Shown here: piece after piece, positions 9,811 through 18,337 of the stretch
Numbering within the stretch: position 1 is the first letter of the stretch
Layout: each line of letters opens with the position of its first letter
NCBI RefSeq assembly: GCF_014705715.1
Contig: NZ_JACXLC010000001.1
Span: 602,457 to 666,456 of the forward strand
DNA: 64,000 bases
Direction of reading: 5' to 3'
Source: Erythrobacter rubeus
Lineage (GTDB): Bacteria; Pseudomonadota; Alphaproteobacteria; Sphingomonadales; Sphingomonadaceae
The notes under the pieces: generated by a model
Databases searched by the model: none
Told to the model about the DNA's origin: nothing
The model's input: the letters and a program-made list of their open reading frames with translations, nothing else
Program-made: the position numbers and the translations under genes

Positions 9811-10799
9811 TGAACACATATGGTAAGCTGGTGATACGGACGATGTGCCTGGGCGCGGTTGTGACCCTCGCCGCATCACCGAGCTTGCCTATCGAGCGCG
9901 TTTCGCAGCAATCGATCGAGCAGCAGCTCGGGCCCGCAATCAGCGACCAACTCGATGAAATGTCGACCGGCGACGGACAGGACGTCCTCCTGTCCGGCGG
10001 CGATGCGCAATCGCGCAATGCCCGGATCGCCGTGGTCAAGGGCAAGACCCGTTCGCTCTCCGCCTACACGCCTATCGCGCTCGGTTCGGGTGCATATTCC
10101 AATGCCCTGAAGTGCCTGACGCAGGCCGTGTATTACGAGGCCGCGAATGAGCCTCGCGATGGCAAGCGGGCGGTTGCTCAGGTGGTTCTGAACCGAATGC
10201 GGCACCCGGCCTATCCCAACTCGGTCTGCGGGGTCGTTTATGAAGGCGTCAATGCGCCGGTGTGCCAATTCAGCTTCACCTGCGATGGGGCCCTCACGCG
10301 GGCGCCGCTGAAGAGGCAATGGCAGGAATCCGAGCGCGTAGCGAAAGATGCACTGTCCGGTAACCAGATGCGTTCGGTTGGGACAGCAACGCACTATCAC
10401 GCTGACTATGTTGTTCCGAAATGGGCCTACACACTCTCCAAGCTCGACGTGATCGGTCGGCATATCTTCTACCGCTTTCCCGGAAGGGCCGGGGAGCCGC
10501 GCGCTTTTGCTGCAAACTGGGCGCGCTCGGAGCGTATTCCCGAAATAAACTGGGCGCGGTTTTCGTCAGCGGCGGCCGATCTGGAAGCGGCCAAAGTCAA
10601 AGAGACCTGGGTGCCGGGTCTGACGGTGGCACCCGATCCGGCGGATCGTCACGCGGCGGCCGATGTCGGTGGGCGGATCGACACGACCAAGCAATGGCGC
10701 CTGACAATTCCCGATCCTGTGTCCGCTGAAAGCAGCTATAGCGCTACGGTTCAGTCGCAAGCCGCGGCGAGCGGCAGTGATGGAGAAATTTCGCAATGA
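9810..10799 (+). CDS. SleB-type cell wall hydrolase within secretion operon
   Basis: 329 residues with one hydrophobic N-terminal segment (about 8-24), suggesting export or anchoring. The Hydrolase_2/SleB domain lies at about 96-215 and contains the characteristic YYEAANEP (putative catalytic Glu110), VLNRMRHPAYPNSVCGVV and CQFSFTCDG stretches. Family members cleave peptidoglycan glycan strands. The ~110-residue C-terminal tail is low-similarity and probably flexible. It is coupled at both ends, overlapping the ABC exporter gene by 1 base and the HlyD gene by 4 bases. That position, inside a type I secretion operon, suggests it remodels the wall for the secretion channel or adhesin; this is inference. 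Confidence 0.88.
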   Translation: MNTYGKLVIRTMCLGAVVTLAASPSLPIERVSQQSIEQQLGPAISDQLDEMSTGDGQDVLLSGGDAQSRNARIAVVKGKTRSLSAYTPIALGSGAYSNALKCLTQAVYYEAANEPRDGKRAVAQVVLNRMRHPAYPNSVCGVVYEGVNAPVCQFSFTCDGALTRAPLKRQWQESERVAKDALSGNQMRSVGTATHYHADYVVPKWAYTLSKLDVIGRHIFYRFPGRAGEPRAFAANWARSERIPEINWARFSSAAADLEAAKVKETWVPGLTVAPDPADRHAAADVGGRIDTTKQWRLTIPDPVSAESSYSATVQSQAAASGSDGEISQ

Positions 10800-12061
10800 G
10801 CGTGCTCTCGAAATGGGCCAATCTGGACGCGCCGCGCCGGTTGATCGTGATATCTGCGGTCGGCCTTGCCATCCTGCTGATCTGGGCGGCCTTTGCGCAG
10901 GTCGACAGCATTACCCGCGGCACCGGTCGGGTTATTCCATCGAGCAAGGCTCAGCTTGTCCAGCCAGCGGAGCCGGCCGTGATCGAGGAAATCCTCGTGC
11001 GCGGCGGACAGTCGGTCAAAAAGGGACAGCTCCTTGTGAGGCTCGACGATGCGCAATCGGCATCGGAACTGGGTCAATTGCAGACCGAGAACCAGCGGCT
11101 TTCCGTGCGGGCCGAGCGTTTGGCTCAGGAGGCATCCGGAGAGACGCTAGGCTGCGAAGAGGGAAGCATTTGCGCCGACGAACGCAACTTGCAGCAGGCG
11201 CGTGTCGCCGCCGCAAATGCGCGCGAACGATCGCTGGCTGCTGCTGTGGAACAGCGCCGCCGCGACCTTCGCGAAGCCGAGGCGACCGTTTCGTCTCTGC
11301 GTGAAAGCGTTCGGCTTGCCAGCGAGCAGGTGAACATGCTTGAACCGCTCGCGGGGCAGGGCATTGTGCCGCGCACCGAGCTGCTTACGGCGCAGCGCGA
11401 ATTGACCGATCTCAGGGGTAGGCTCTCGGCGGCGCAGCAGGCAGCGGGACGCTCCTCTGCCGCTATTCGCCAGGCGCAGGCCGACCTCAATTCGGCGCGG
11501 CTCGACTTCCGCCAGCAGGCGCTCAACGAACGCAGCGAAGTCAACACGCGCATCGCGGTAAACGAAGAGACGATCCGCGGTGCCGAAGCGCGCCAGCAGC
11601 GCAACGAATTGCGCGCGCCAGCTGACGGTATCGTCAACGATGTGCAGATCACCACCGAAGGCGGCTTCGTGAACGCAGGTGAGAAGATCATGCAGGTCGT
11701 GCCGGTGGGCGACAAGCTTCTCGTCGAAACCCGCGTAGCGCCAAGCGATATCGCTTTCATCAAGGTGGGCGACCGCGCCAACGTAAAGGTGACGGCCTAC
11801 GATTTCTCTATCTACGGCGGTCTCAACGGCGTTGTGCAGCAGGTCTCAGCCGACAGCATCTTCGATGAGGTCGAACGTGAGGCGTACTACACCGTCCTTA
11901 TCGAAACGGACCGCGCCGCGATCGAGCGGGCGGGGCAATCGCTACCGATCGTTCCCGGGATGATCTGCGATGTAGAGATACTCACGGGCCGCCGCACGAT
12001 CCTGAGCTATCTGCTAAAACCGGTGTCCAAGGCGTTCGACAGGGCCCTTACCGAGCGCTGA
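10796..12061 (+). CDS. HlyD-family periplasmic adaptor of type I secretion system (LapC-like)
   Basis: 421 residues. A single transmembrane segment sits at about 14-34 (IVISAVGLAILLIWAAFAQ), followed by a beta-barrel/lipoyl part (RGTGRVIPSSKAQLVQPAEP), a long coiled-coil hairpin (about 85-265) rich in Glu/Gln/Arg, and the returning lipoyl motif ELRAPADGIVNDVQI. The C-terminal region has the HlyD family signature PGMICDVEILTGRRTILSYL. It would link the ABC exporter to the TolC-family pore across the periplasm. The start overlaps the hydrolase stop by ATGA. It ends 22 bases before the convergent protease gene. Confidence 0.93.
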   Translation: MSVLSKWANLDAPRRLIVISAVGLAILLIWAAFAQVDSITRGTGRVIPSSKAQLVQPAEPAVIEEILVRGGQSVKKGQLLVRLDDAQSASELGQLQTENQRLSVRAERLAQEASGETLGCEEGSICADERNLQQARVAAANARERSLAAAVEQRRRDLREAEATVSSLRESVRLASEQVNMLEPLAGQGIVPRTELLTAQRELTDLRGRLSAAQQAAGRSSAAIRQAQADLNSARLDFRQQALNERSEVNTRIAVNEETIRGAEARQQRNELRAPADGIVNDVQITTEGGFVNAGEKIMQVVPVGDKLLVETRVAPSDIAFIKVGDRANVKVTAYDFSIYGGLNGVVQQVSADSIFDEVEREAYYTVLIETDRAAIERAGQSLPIVPGMICDVEILTGRRTILSYLLKPVSKAFDRALTER

Positions 12062-12082
12062 TCGAAAACCGATCCGCCCGGA

Positions 12083-13054
12083 TCAGTAGCCGTGTACCCA
12101 GGCGCTTTTCGTGTTGAAGCTGAGGACCGGAGCGTAATCGTGCGAGTACGCGCCATCGAGTACCTTGTCCGTTGCATTGTCCAGCACGACGAAGCGTTCA
12201 CCGAGTTTGACAATCAGTAGAGCGTGGTCGGCGTTGCGGACGGTGTCGCGCGCGATCGTCAGGAACATGTCCTCCCGGCGGAAACCCGCGGCGGCGAGCA
12301 ATTGCATCTTGGTCAGCGCGATATCTTCACAGTCGCCCTTGCGCAGCGTCATGGTCAAGCGAGCGCCAGCCCAGTAATCGGCACGGCCGAACAGGTCGCG
12401 ATCCTCGACATAGCTGATTTCGCTATTCACCCAGCGATTGACCTGTTCGATCATCGCGCGGCTTTGGTCGGTATCGCTGCCGAACGCACGGCGGAACGTG
12501 CCCGACATGCTCTGACGACCGACGCGCTGCCATTCGCGATCGAAATTCGTTTTGCCGATGCGAACGCGCTTAGAGGCTAAAAACTCGTTCGGATTGTCGC
12601 TCCAGCCGCGTGTACCACCGATCGCAGTCGATGCGATCTTGCCCAAGGTGGCGCAATTCGCGGAGGGCGTGCGCACCCCTGACGCAGACGGCGTCATGCG
12701 CTTGGCAGAAGCCGCTTGGGCGAAGGCTGGCTTGACTAAGCTGCTAGGGACGGTGGCTGCGGCCTGACGGGCTTTGATCCGGTCGAGCGCGCTCATTTCG
12801 CCGCCGAGTATTGCTGCGCCTTTGCTGGGCTGGCCGGAGCCGCCGCTATTGGCTGCGTATCCAAATATTCCTGCGTCGCTCTCGAAGCATTGCGCTTTCA
12901 CGGCGGGAAGCTGCATATCGAGCGCGATTGCCATGGGATTGACCATGACGTTTGCCGCCAGCGTCGTCGCTGCGCTGGCAGGCGTCGCAGCCATGGTCGC
13001 CAGGCCTGCAAGGCCGGCGAGAAGGACATTTTTCGATGTATGCGACTTGGGCAT
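12083..13054 (-). CDS. Transglutaminase-like cysteine protease, LapG-like (BTLCP family)
   Basis: 323 residues from an ATG that begins a signal peptide (cleavage likely after PASA, residue 28); no good Shine-Dalgarno sequence is visible. A poorly conserved ~125-residue stretch precedes the protease domain (about 145-323). Candidate catalytic residues are Cys242 in RKGDCEDIALTK, His277 in NADHALLIV and Asp292 in VVLDNATDKV, the Cys-His-Asp order of bacterial transglutaminase-like cysteine proteinases. Known LapG proteins cut the N-terminal retention module of LapA-type adhesins when c-di-GMP is low. Its position, convergent to and 22 bases from a complete adhesin export operon, strongly suggests this role. 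The N-terminal extension is longer than in typical LapG. Confidence 0.87.
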   Translation of the reverse strand: MPKSHTSKNVLLAGLAGLATMAATPASAATTLAANVMVNPMAIALDMQLPAVKAQCFESDAGIFGYAANSGGSGQPSKGAAILGGEMSALDRIKARQAAATVPSSLVKPAFAQAASAKRMTPSASGVRTPSANCATLGKIASTAIGGTRGWSDNPNEFLASKRVRIGKTNFDREWQRVGRQSMSGTFRRAFGSDTDQSRAMIEQVNRWVNSEISYVEDRDLFGRADYWAGARLTMTLRKGDCEDIALTKMQLLAAAGFRREDMFLTIARDTVRNADHALLIVKLGERFVVLDNATDKVLDGAYSHDYAPVLSFNTKSAWVHGY

Positions 13055-13225
13055 GACAGCCGAAATGCCGACAGACCTGTAAAATCTGGTTTTCGAAAAA
13101 GGTAAACGAGAGTTAACCAGGCACGTGGCAGGACCAGCCTTCGAGAAGCGATCAACGGCGGTAGATGCCCGCTCCGACCCAGAGCCGGACTTGCGCAGCA
13201 TCCTTAAAGTGTTCAGGCTTCGCCC

Positions 13226-13945
13226 ATGCACCTGTTCGAACTGCTTATCTGGATTCACGTGGTTGCAGGTGCGACCGGATTGATTGCGTTTTGGGTGCCT
13301 GTAGCGACCAAGAAGGGGTCTGGCATTCACCGCAAAGGGGGCCGTGTAGCCTGTTACGGATTTGCAATCGCAGGAGCCCTCGCGATAGCGATGGCCTTGC
13401 TTTCGCTTTACGGGCCCGAGGAGCGCATCCCCTCCGTCACCGACCGGGAGCTGTTTGCCGGTCTATTTGGCTGGATGATGCTGTATCTGGGCCTGCTCAC
13501 GATCGGCTTCGTCGATTACGGGCTTGCCGTGATCCGGCATGCGAAGGATCGGTCGGCGCTTCGGTCGCCGCGATACCAGCTAGTGATGCTGGCCGTGGTA
13601 ATTTCGGGCGCTTGGTGCGGTTACTTCGGCATCCGGGTTGGGCATCCCCTGATGCAGCTCGTCGCGGTGGTCGGAATCATCGCCATGACGCTGCAACAGG
13701 TTTTCGTATGGCGCGCGGACGTCCATCCGAAAAGCTATGTTGGTGAGCATTTCAGGGCGCTGCTCGGCATGGGCATTTCCGCCTACACAGCGTTTCTTTC
13801 GGTAGGCCTGATCAGGTGGGTGCCCGAGCAGGTGTTCAATCCGCTGATCTGGGCGGGCCCAAGCGTGATCGGCGTGAGCCTCATCATCTATTTCACGATC
13901 CAGACCAAACCCACGGCTTCGGGAAAGGCCGTCTCGCGCGCTTGA
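13226..13945 (+). CDS. Multi-pass membrane protein, DUF2306-like
   Basis: 239 residues with about seven predicted hydrophobic helices and little soluble sequence. Features typical of DUF2306-type proteins are visible: an early histidine in the first helix (WIHVVAG), then GIHRKGGRVACYG in the first cytoplasmic turn, and a conserved-looking VGHPLMQL motif. No enzymatic motif is recognised and the function is unknown. The gene starts 171 bases from the divergent protease gene and is followed after 21 bases by the DCC-family gene, so the two may be cotranscribed. Confidence 0.7.
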   Translation: MHLFELLIWIHVVAGATGLIAFWVPVATKKGSGIHRKGGRVACYGFAIAGALAIAMALLSLYGPEERIPSVTDRELFAGLFGWMMLYLGLLTIGFVDYGLAVIRHAKDRSALRSPRYQLVMLAVVISGAWCGYFGIRVGHPLMQLVAVVGIIAMTLQQVFVWRADVHPKSYVGEHFRALLGMGISAYTAFLSVGLIRWVPEQVFNPLIWAGPSVIGVSLIIYFTIQTKPTASGKAVSRA

Positions 13946-13966
13946 ATCTCGGCGGAAAAAGGTCAC

Positions 13967-14362
13967 ATGGGCCGGATGAGTGGCGATACCGCACAAAGAT
14001 CTGACAACTCTGCCGTCACTGTGTGGTTCGATGGCGCATGCCCGCTTTGCCAGCGCGAGATCGCGTTCATGCGCAAGCTTGATCGCGCCGACGCCATTCA
14101 CTTCATCGACGTATCGGACAAAGCTGATCCAGGCTGCCCGATCGATCAGGAAACGTTGCTTGAGCGCTTTCACGCCAGAGAGGGCGAGAAGATCGTTAAT
14201 GGCGCCGCCGCCTTCGCAGCGATGTGGCGCGCCATTCCCGCGATGCGGCCACTTGGGCTGATTGCCCGAAATCCTATGGTCCTAAGAGTACTCGAGCGGC
14301 TTTACGTCTGGCATTTGCGCATCCGCCCGCAATTGCAGCGTCTTGCGCGCCGCTTGGGGTGA
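13967..14362 (+). CDS. DCC-family thiol-disulfide oxidoreductase-like protein (DUF393)
   Basis: 131 residues. The N-terminal motif FDGACPLCQREIAFMRKLD contains the DxxCPxC signature that names the DCC (DUF393) family, a thioredoxin-fold group predicted to act on disulfides. The domain runs from about residue 17 to 120, where a LERLYVWHLRIRP segment resembles the family C-terminus. An alternative ATG lies nine bases downstream. It lies just behind the DUF2306-like gene, and its last 20 bases precede the flavoenzyme gene by about 80 bases. The physiological substrate is not known. Confidence 0.82.
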   Translation: MGRMSGDTAQRSDNSAVTVWFDGACPLCQREIAFMRKLDRADAIHFIDVSDKADPGCPIDQETLLERFHAREGEKIVNGAAAFAAMWRAIPAMRPLGLIARNPMVLRVLERLYVWHLRIRPQLQRLARRLG

Positions 14363-14441
14363 TCGAGCGACAAAGCGCTTGCCCATGGCAGCGCATCTGG
14401 TTCACTCTCGCCGAAACAAACCCGACGGGAGAGAACACCAC

Positions 14442-15608
14442 ATGCGCAATTTCGGCGGAATGCAGAACGAGATCTACAATGCCGGGCTGAGTGGTCAGTT
14501 GCCGCGCTTCCCGGTCGATTTCGCGACGCTGGAAAAGCGTGCGCACGAGGCGCTCGGTCCAATGCTGACGAACTATGTCGCAGGTGGGTGCGGCGATGAG
14601 CACACCCAGGATACCAACGCTGCCGCTTTTCACCACTGGGGGATGGTGCCGCGCATGATGGTGGACTGCACCGAGCGCGATCTTTCGATCGAACTGTTCG
14701 GTCACACATTCGATTCTCCGCTGTTCATGGCCCCGATTGGCCTCAACGGAGAGGCCTCGCAGGACCAGCACGGCGATATGGCCGCGGCCAAGGCGTCTGC
14801 GATGACCGGCGTCCCGTTCTGCGCGTCCACGCTTTCCAACGATCCGCTGGAGGACGTGAAAAAGGCGTGCGGCGATACGCCAGCTTTCTTTCAGCTCTAC
14901 ACGCCGCGCAATCGCGAATTTGCAGAAAGCCTGATCGGGCGCGCCGAAAAGGCAGGATATTCGGCGCTGGTCGTTACGCTCGATACATGGGTAACTGGTT
15001 GGCGGCCCCGGGATCTCAACGCGTCCAACTTCCCGCAGCTGCGCGGGAAAGTGCTGATGAACTATTTCTGTGATCCGGTCTTCCGCTCGCTGCTCGAGAA
15101 ACCGCCTGAGGAAGATCCTGCGGCGGCGATAGGCATGTTCGCTCAGGTGTTCGGGCAGGTTCTGACATGGGAGGACATGAAATGGTTCAAATCCGTGACC
15201 AAGATGCCGATCGTGCTCAAGGGCATCTGCCATCCCGACGACGCGCGCAGGGCTGTCGATACCGGGGCCGACGCGATCTACTGCTCGAACCACGGTGGGC
15301 GGCAGGCAAATGGCGGCATCGCGACGATCGACCTGCTCGAGGACATCGTGAAGGCGGCTGGCGACGTCCCGGTCCTGTTTGACAGCGGAATTCGCTCCGG
15401 CTCCGATGCTGTGAAGGCCATCGCTCTAGGCGCGAAGGCGGTAGGCGTTGGCAGGCCATACACATACGGTTTGGCGATTGGCGGAGCCGAGGGCGCTGCA
15501 TGGGTGCTCCGTTCCATGCAGGCAGAAGCCGACCTGCTGATGGCGGTGAACGGTTATCCGACACTCGAGGATGTCAGAGCCGCCGGCGTTCGCAGAACCG
15601 ATTGCTAA
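14442..15608 (+). CDS. FMN-dependent alpha-hydroxy-acid oxidase, lactate 2-monooxygenase-like
   Basis: 388 residues, starting at an ATG preceded by GGGAGAG. The (beta/alpha)8 flavoenzyme fold of the LldD family is recognisable. The catalytic pair His284/Arg287 lies in CSNHGGRQ, and the FMN phosphate-binding part is DSGIRSGSDAVKA and GVGRPYTYGL. Segments FGGMQNEIYNAGLSGQ, YVAGGCGDEHTQ and VTLDTWVTGWRPRDL match the lactate 2-monooxygenase subgroup more closely than membrane lactate dehydrogenase. That subgroup converts L-lactate and oxygen to acetate and CO2. Related 2-hydroxy acids are equally possible substrates. It is convergent with the aldehyde dehydrogenase gene, 6 bases apart. Confidence 0.88.
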   Translation: MRNFGGMQNEIYNAGLSGQLPRFPVDFATLEKRAHEALGPMLTNYVAGGCGDEHTQDTNAAAFHHWGMVPRMMVDCTERDLSIELFGHTFDSPLFMAPIGLNGEASQDQHGDMAAAKASAMTGVPFCASTLSNDPLEDVKKACGDTPAFFQLYTPRNREFAESLIGRAEKAGYSALVVTLDTWVTGWRPRDLNASNFPQLRGKVLMNYFCDPVFRSLLEKPPEEDPAAAIGMFAQVFGQVLTWEDMKWFKSVTKMPIVLKGICHPDDARRAVDTGADAIYCSNHGGRQANGGIATIDLLEDIVKAAGDVPVLFDSGIRSGSDAVKAIALGAKAVGVGRPYTYGLAIGGAEGAAWVLRSMQAEADLLMAVNGYPTLEDVRAAGVRRTDC

Positions 15609-15614
15609 ACCGCC

Positions 15615-17066
15615 TCAGCCGCCGGATTTCGCGACTGTAACCAGCTTGGTCTCGGTGTAGCCAAGATATCCTTCGACCCCGCTTTCCGATCCGAAACCGC
15701 TATCGCCGGTCCCGCCGAACGGTGTCTCCGGCGATCCCACGGCAAAGTGGTTGATCGCGACCATACCGGCGCGCAGCGAATTGCCGAGGTAGTGGCTTTC
15801 ATCGAGATCGGCGGTGAAGGCATATGCGGCGAGGCCGTAACGCAGCGAATTGGCGATTTTCACAGCCTCTTCAATGTCGTCATAGGGCACGATCCCGGCG
15901 ACCGGGCCGAACGGCTCCTCCGTCATCAATCGGCTTTCGGCGGATGGTCCTGCGATGACTGTCGGCTGGAAAAAGTGGCCGGAGCGTTCGATTGCAGATC
16001 CACCGGCGACGATCTCGCCCTGCTTGCCGCCCATTGCGCCCATCAGGTCCTGCATTGCCGTAACGCGCCCAGCGTGCGCCAGCGGCCCCATCTCTACGCC
16101 ATCGTCGCTGCTTGCATCGCCCACCTTGAGTTCTTGTGATCGCCGCGCGAATTCGGCGACAAACTTGTCATAGATACCGCGCGCGACGAGGAACCGCGTG
16201 GGCGATACGCAGACCTGCCCCGCATTGCGGAATTTGGTCCCGGCACAGGCCGCAACGGTCCGGTCGAAATCTGCGCTCTCTCCGATCACGACCGGCGCGT
16301 GTCCCCCGAGTTCCGCGGTGAAGCGTTTGAGCCCCTGCGCCGCCAATGCGCCCAAATGACGGCCGACGGCCGTCGAGCCCGTGAAGCTGACCTTGCGCGT
16401 CGCGGGCGCAGTGATCAGGTGCTCCGAGATCATCGCCGGATCGCCGTAGACGAGGTTGATCGTGCCCGCCGGTACGCCCGCCTCGGTAAAGCACTCGACC
16501 AGCAATTGCGCAGATGCGGGCGTGGTTTCTGCGGGTTTGAGAATGCACGAGCATCCGGCCGACAGCGCACCTGCGAGCTTTTTCGCCGGAAGGTTGATTG
16601 GGAAATTCCACGGAGTGAACAACATTGCCGGGCCGATCGGTTCCTGCGTCACGCGCTGTTGCAGCAGGTTTGCGCTGCGCACTGGGACAAGCCGCCCACC
16701 CTGACGCTTCGCTTCTTCTGCAAGAAAATCGATAAGGTCCGCCGCACCCACGGTTTCTGCAAGCGCCTGCGCGTGCGGCTTGCCCATTTCGAGTGTTACC
16801 ACCCGCGCAATCTCTGGCGCTCGATCCCGTAGCAACTGAGCGGCGCGGCTTATGATCTTGTGCCGCTGCGCACCGGGAGTGGCAGCCCAGGCGGGAAAGG
16901 CCTCTTCAGCCGCAGCAAGCGCAGCGTCGAGCTGCTCTTTCGACACCTTGGGACAATCGCCGAGCTTAGCCTCCGTTGCCGGGTTGTGGACCGGCATGGT
17001 GCCGTCGCCGCCATCGGCAACCCATTCGCCGTTGATCAACATCTTGACGGTTGGATATGCGGTCAT
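15615..17066 (-). CDS. NAD(P)-dependent aldehyde dehydrogenase, succinate-semialdehyde dehydrogenase-like
   Basis: 483 residues, full length for the ALDH superfamily. The start is supported by AGGAG eight bases upstream. Visible motifs are TPWNFPINLPAKK (substrate/cofactor entry), Lys177 in CILKPAETTP (cofactor binding), the SFTGSTAVGR Rossmann turn, Glu252 in AELGGHAP and the nucleophile Cys286 in NAGQVCVSPTR. The overall pattern is that of the GabD/succinate-semialdehyde dehydrogenase group, which oxidises succinic or related semialdehydes to acids; exact substrate is uncertain. Its promoter region is shared with the divergent alanine dehydrogenase gene and contains a 14-base palindrome. 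Confidence 0.87.
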   Translation of the reverse strand: MTAYPTVKMLINGEWVADGGDGTMPVHNPATEAKLGDCPKVSKEQLDAALAAAEEAFPAWAATPGAQRHKIISRAAQLLRDRAPEIARVVTLEMGKPHAQALAETVGAADLIDFLAEEAKRQGGRLVPVRSANLLQQRVTQEPIGPAMLFTPWNFPINLPAKKLAGALSAGCSCILKPAETTPASAQLLVECFTEAGVPAGTINLVYGDPAMISEHLITAPATRKVSFTGSTAVGRHLGALAAQGLKRFTAELGGHAPVVIGESADFDRTVAACAGTKFRNAGQVCVSPTRFLVARGIYDKFVAEFARRSQELKVGDASSDDGVEMGPLAHAGRVTAMQDLMGAMGGKQGEIVAGGSAIERSGHFFQPTVIAGPSAESRLMTEEPFGPVAGIVPYDDIEEAVKIANSLRYGLAAYAFTADLDESHYLGNSLRAGMVAINHFAVGSPETPFGGTGDSGFGSESGVEGYLGYTETKLVTVAKSGG

Positions 17067-17179
17067 GGCGGGGCTCCTGATGATGCTTTCGAGATGTGTT
17101 GGACCGGCGGGGACTGAGCGGTTGAGCGAGCTACGCCGGTCGGAGTGTGATCTGGCAACCTAGCCCTGTAATCCTGTTT

Positions 17180-17193
17180 GTTTCAATTGAAAC
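17180..17193. promoter_or_regulatory. 14-base perfect palindrome in divergent promoter region
   Basis: GTTTCAATTGAAAC is a perfect inverted repeat in the 179-base gap between the divergently transcribed aldehyde dehydrogenase and alanine dehydrogenase genes, in an AT-rich patch unlike its surroundings. Such symmetry suggests an operator for a dimeric regulator. No regulator gene is adjacent, and the binding protein is unknown. Confidence 0.45.
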
Positions 17194-17245
17194 TTTGTTG
17201 CGCGGGCATTATGGCGTTCCGAGTCCGCTTCCCCAGGAGAGAATC

Positions 17246-18331
17246 ATGCTCGTCGGCGTCCCCAAAGAGATCAAGAACCACGAATATCGCGTCGGACTGA
17301 CGCCTGAAGCCGCGCGCGAATACGTTACCAAGGGTCACGATGTCATTGTCGAGAGCGGCGCAGGGCTAGGCATCAGCAAGACTGACGAGGACTACGAGAA
17401 AATCGGTGCGAAGATTGTCGACAGCGCCGAGGAAGTCTTCGCGCGCGCCGACATGGTGGTGAAGGTCAAGGAACCGCAGCCGAACGAATGGGTGCAACTG
17501 CGTGAGGGGCAGATACTCTTCACCTACCTGCACTTGGCGCCAGACCCCGAGCAAGCGCGCGGATTGATGGAATCCGGCGTTTCTGCGGTCGCTTATGAAA
17601 CGGTCACAGCGCCAGACGGCTCGCTGCCGCTCTTGGCTCCGATGAGCGAAGTTGCCGGACGCCTCTCGATCGAAGCGAGCGCGCAGGCGAGCCACAAGAA
17701 CAATGGCGGGCGGGGCATCCTGATGGGCGGCGTTCCTGGCGTGCTCCCGGCGAAGGTTGTCGTCATCGGCGGCGGTGTGGTCGGCACGCAGGCTGCGCGC
17801 ATGGCAGTAGGCCTCGGCGCAAACGTCGAAATCCTGGATCGCTCGCTGCCGCGAATCCGTGAGCTCGACGATATGTTTCAGGGCCGTGCGACAACGCGCT
17901 ACTCGAATGCCGGGACGATCGAGGACGCCATTACCGAGGCTGACGTGGTCATCGGCGCAGTCCTCGTCCCCGGTGCCAGCGCGCCGCGCCTGATCACACG
18001 CGACATGCTCCCGCTGATGAAGCACCGCGCTGTTCTGGTGGACGTGGCGATCGACCAGGGCGGTTGTTTCGAAACCTCGAAGCCAACAACGCACGAAAAC
18101 CCGACCTATCTCGTCGATGATATCATTCACTATTGCGTCGCTAACATGCCGGGCGCTGTTCCACATACGTCAAGCTATGCCTTGAACAATGCAACATTAC
18201 CCTTTGGTCTGGCTCTCGCGAACAAGGGGATCAAAGCGGCATGCGAAGACGATCCGCATCTCGCGCTCGGCTTGAACGTGCATAAGGGCAAGATTGTGAA
18301 TTCTGCAGTCGCCGAGAGCCTCGGCTTCTGA
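17246..18331 (+). CDS. ald: Alanine dehydrogenase
   Basis: 361 residues. The ATG at 17246 follows CAGGAGAG and begins the family's standard MLVGVPKEIKNHEYRVGLTP. The enzyme interconverts L-alanine and pyruvate plus ammonia using NAD. The NAD-binding Rossmann turn is VVVIGGGVVGTQAARMAVGLGA, and the conserved C-terminal blocks DVAIDQGGCFETSKPTTH and NMPGAVPHTSSYALNNATLP are present. Length and motifs agree with the alanine dehydrogenase/PNT family, and it lacks the transmembrane part of transhydrogenase. It probably allows alanine use as a carbon and nitrogen source, and it precedes the alternative oxidase gene by about 90 bases. Confidence 0.95.
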   Translation: MLVGVPKEIKNHEYRVGLTPEAAREYVTKGHDVIVESGAGLGISKTDEDYEKIGAKIVDSAEEVFARADMVVKVKEPQPNEWVQLREGQILFTYLHLAPDPEQARGLMESGVSAVAYETVTAPDGSLPLLAPMSEVAGRLSIEASAQASHKNNGGRGILMGGVPGVLPAKVVVIGGGVVGTQAARMAVGLGANVEILDRSLPRIRELDDMFQGRATTRYSNAGTIEDAITEADVVIGAVLVPGASAPRLITRDMLPLMKHRAVLVDVAIDQGGCFETSKPTTHENPTYLVDDIIHYCVANMPGAVPHTSSYALNNATLPFGLALANKGIKAACEDDPHLALGLNVHKGKIVNSAVAESLGF

Positions 18332-18337
18332 TTGTTG

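Noticed and set aside
13055-13330. 92-residue N-terminal extension of the LapG-like protease
   Set aside because: It would place the signal peptide internally and overlaps the start of the divergent DUF2306-like gene; the ATG at 13054 is better.
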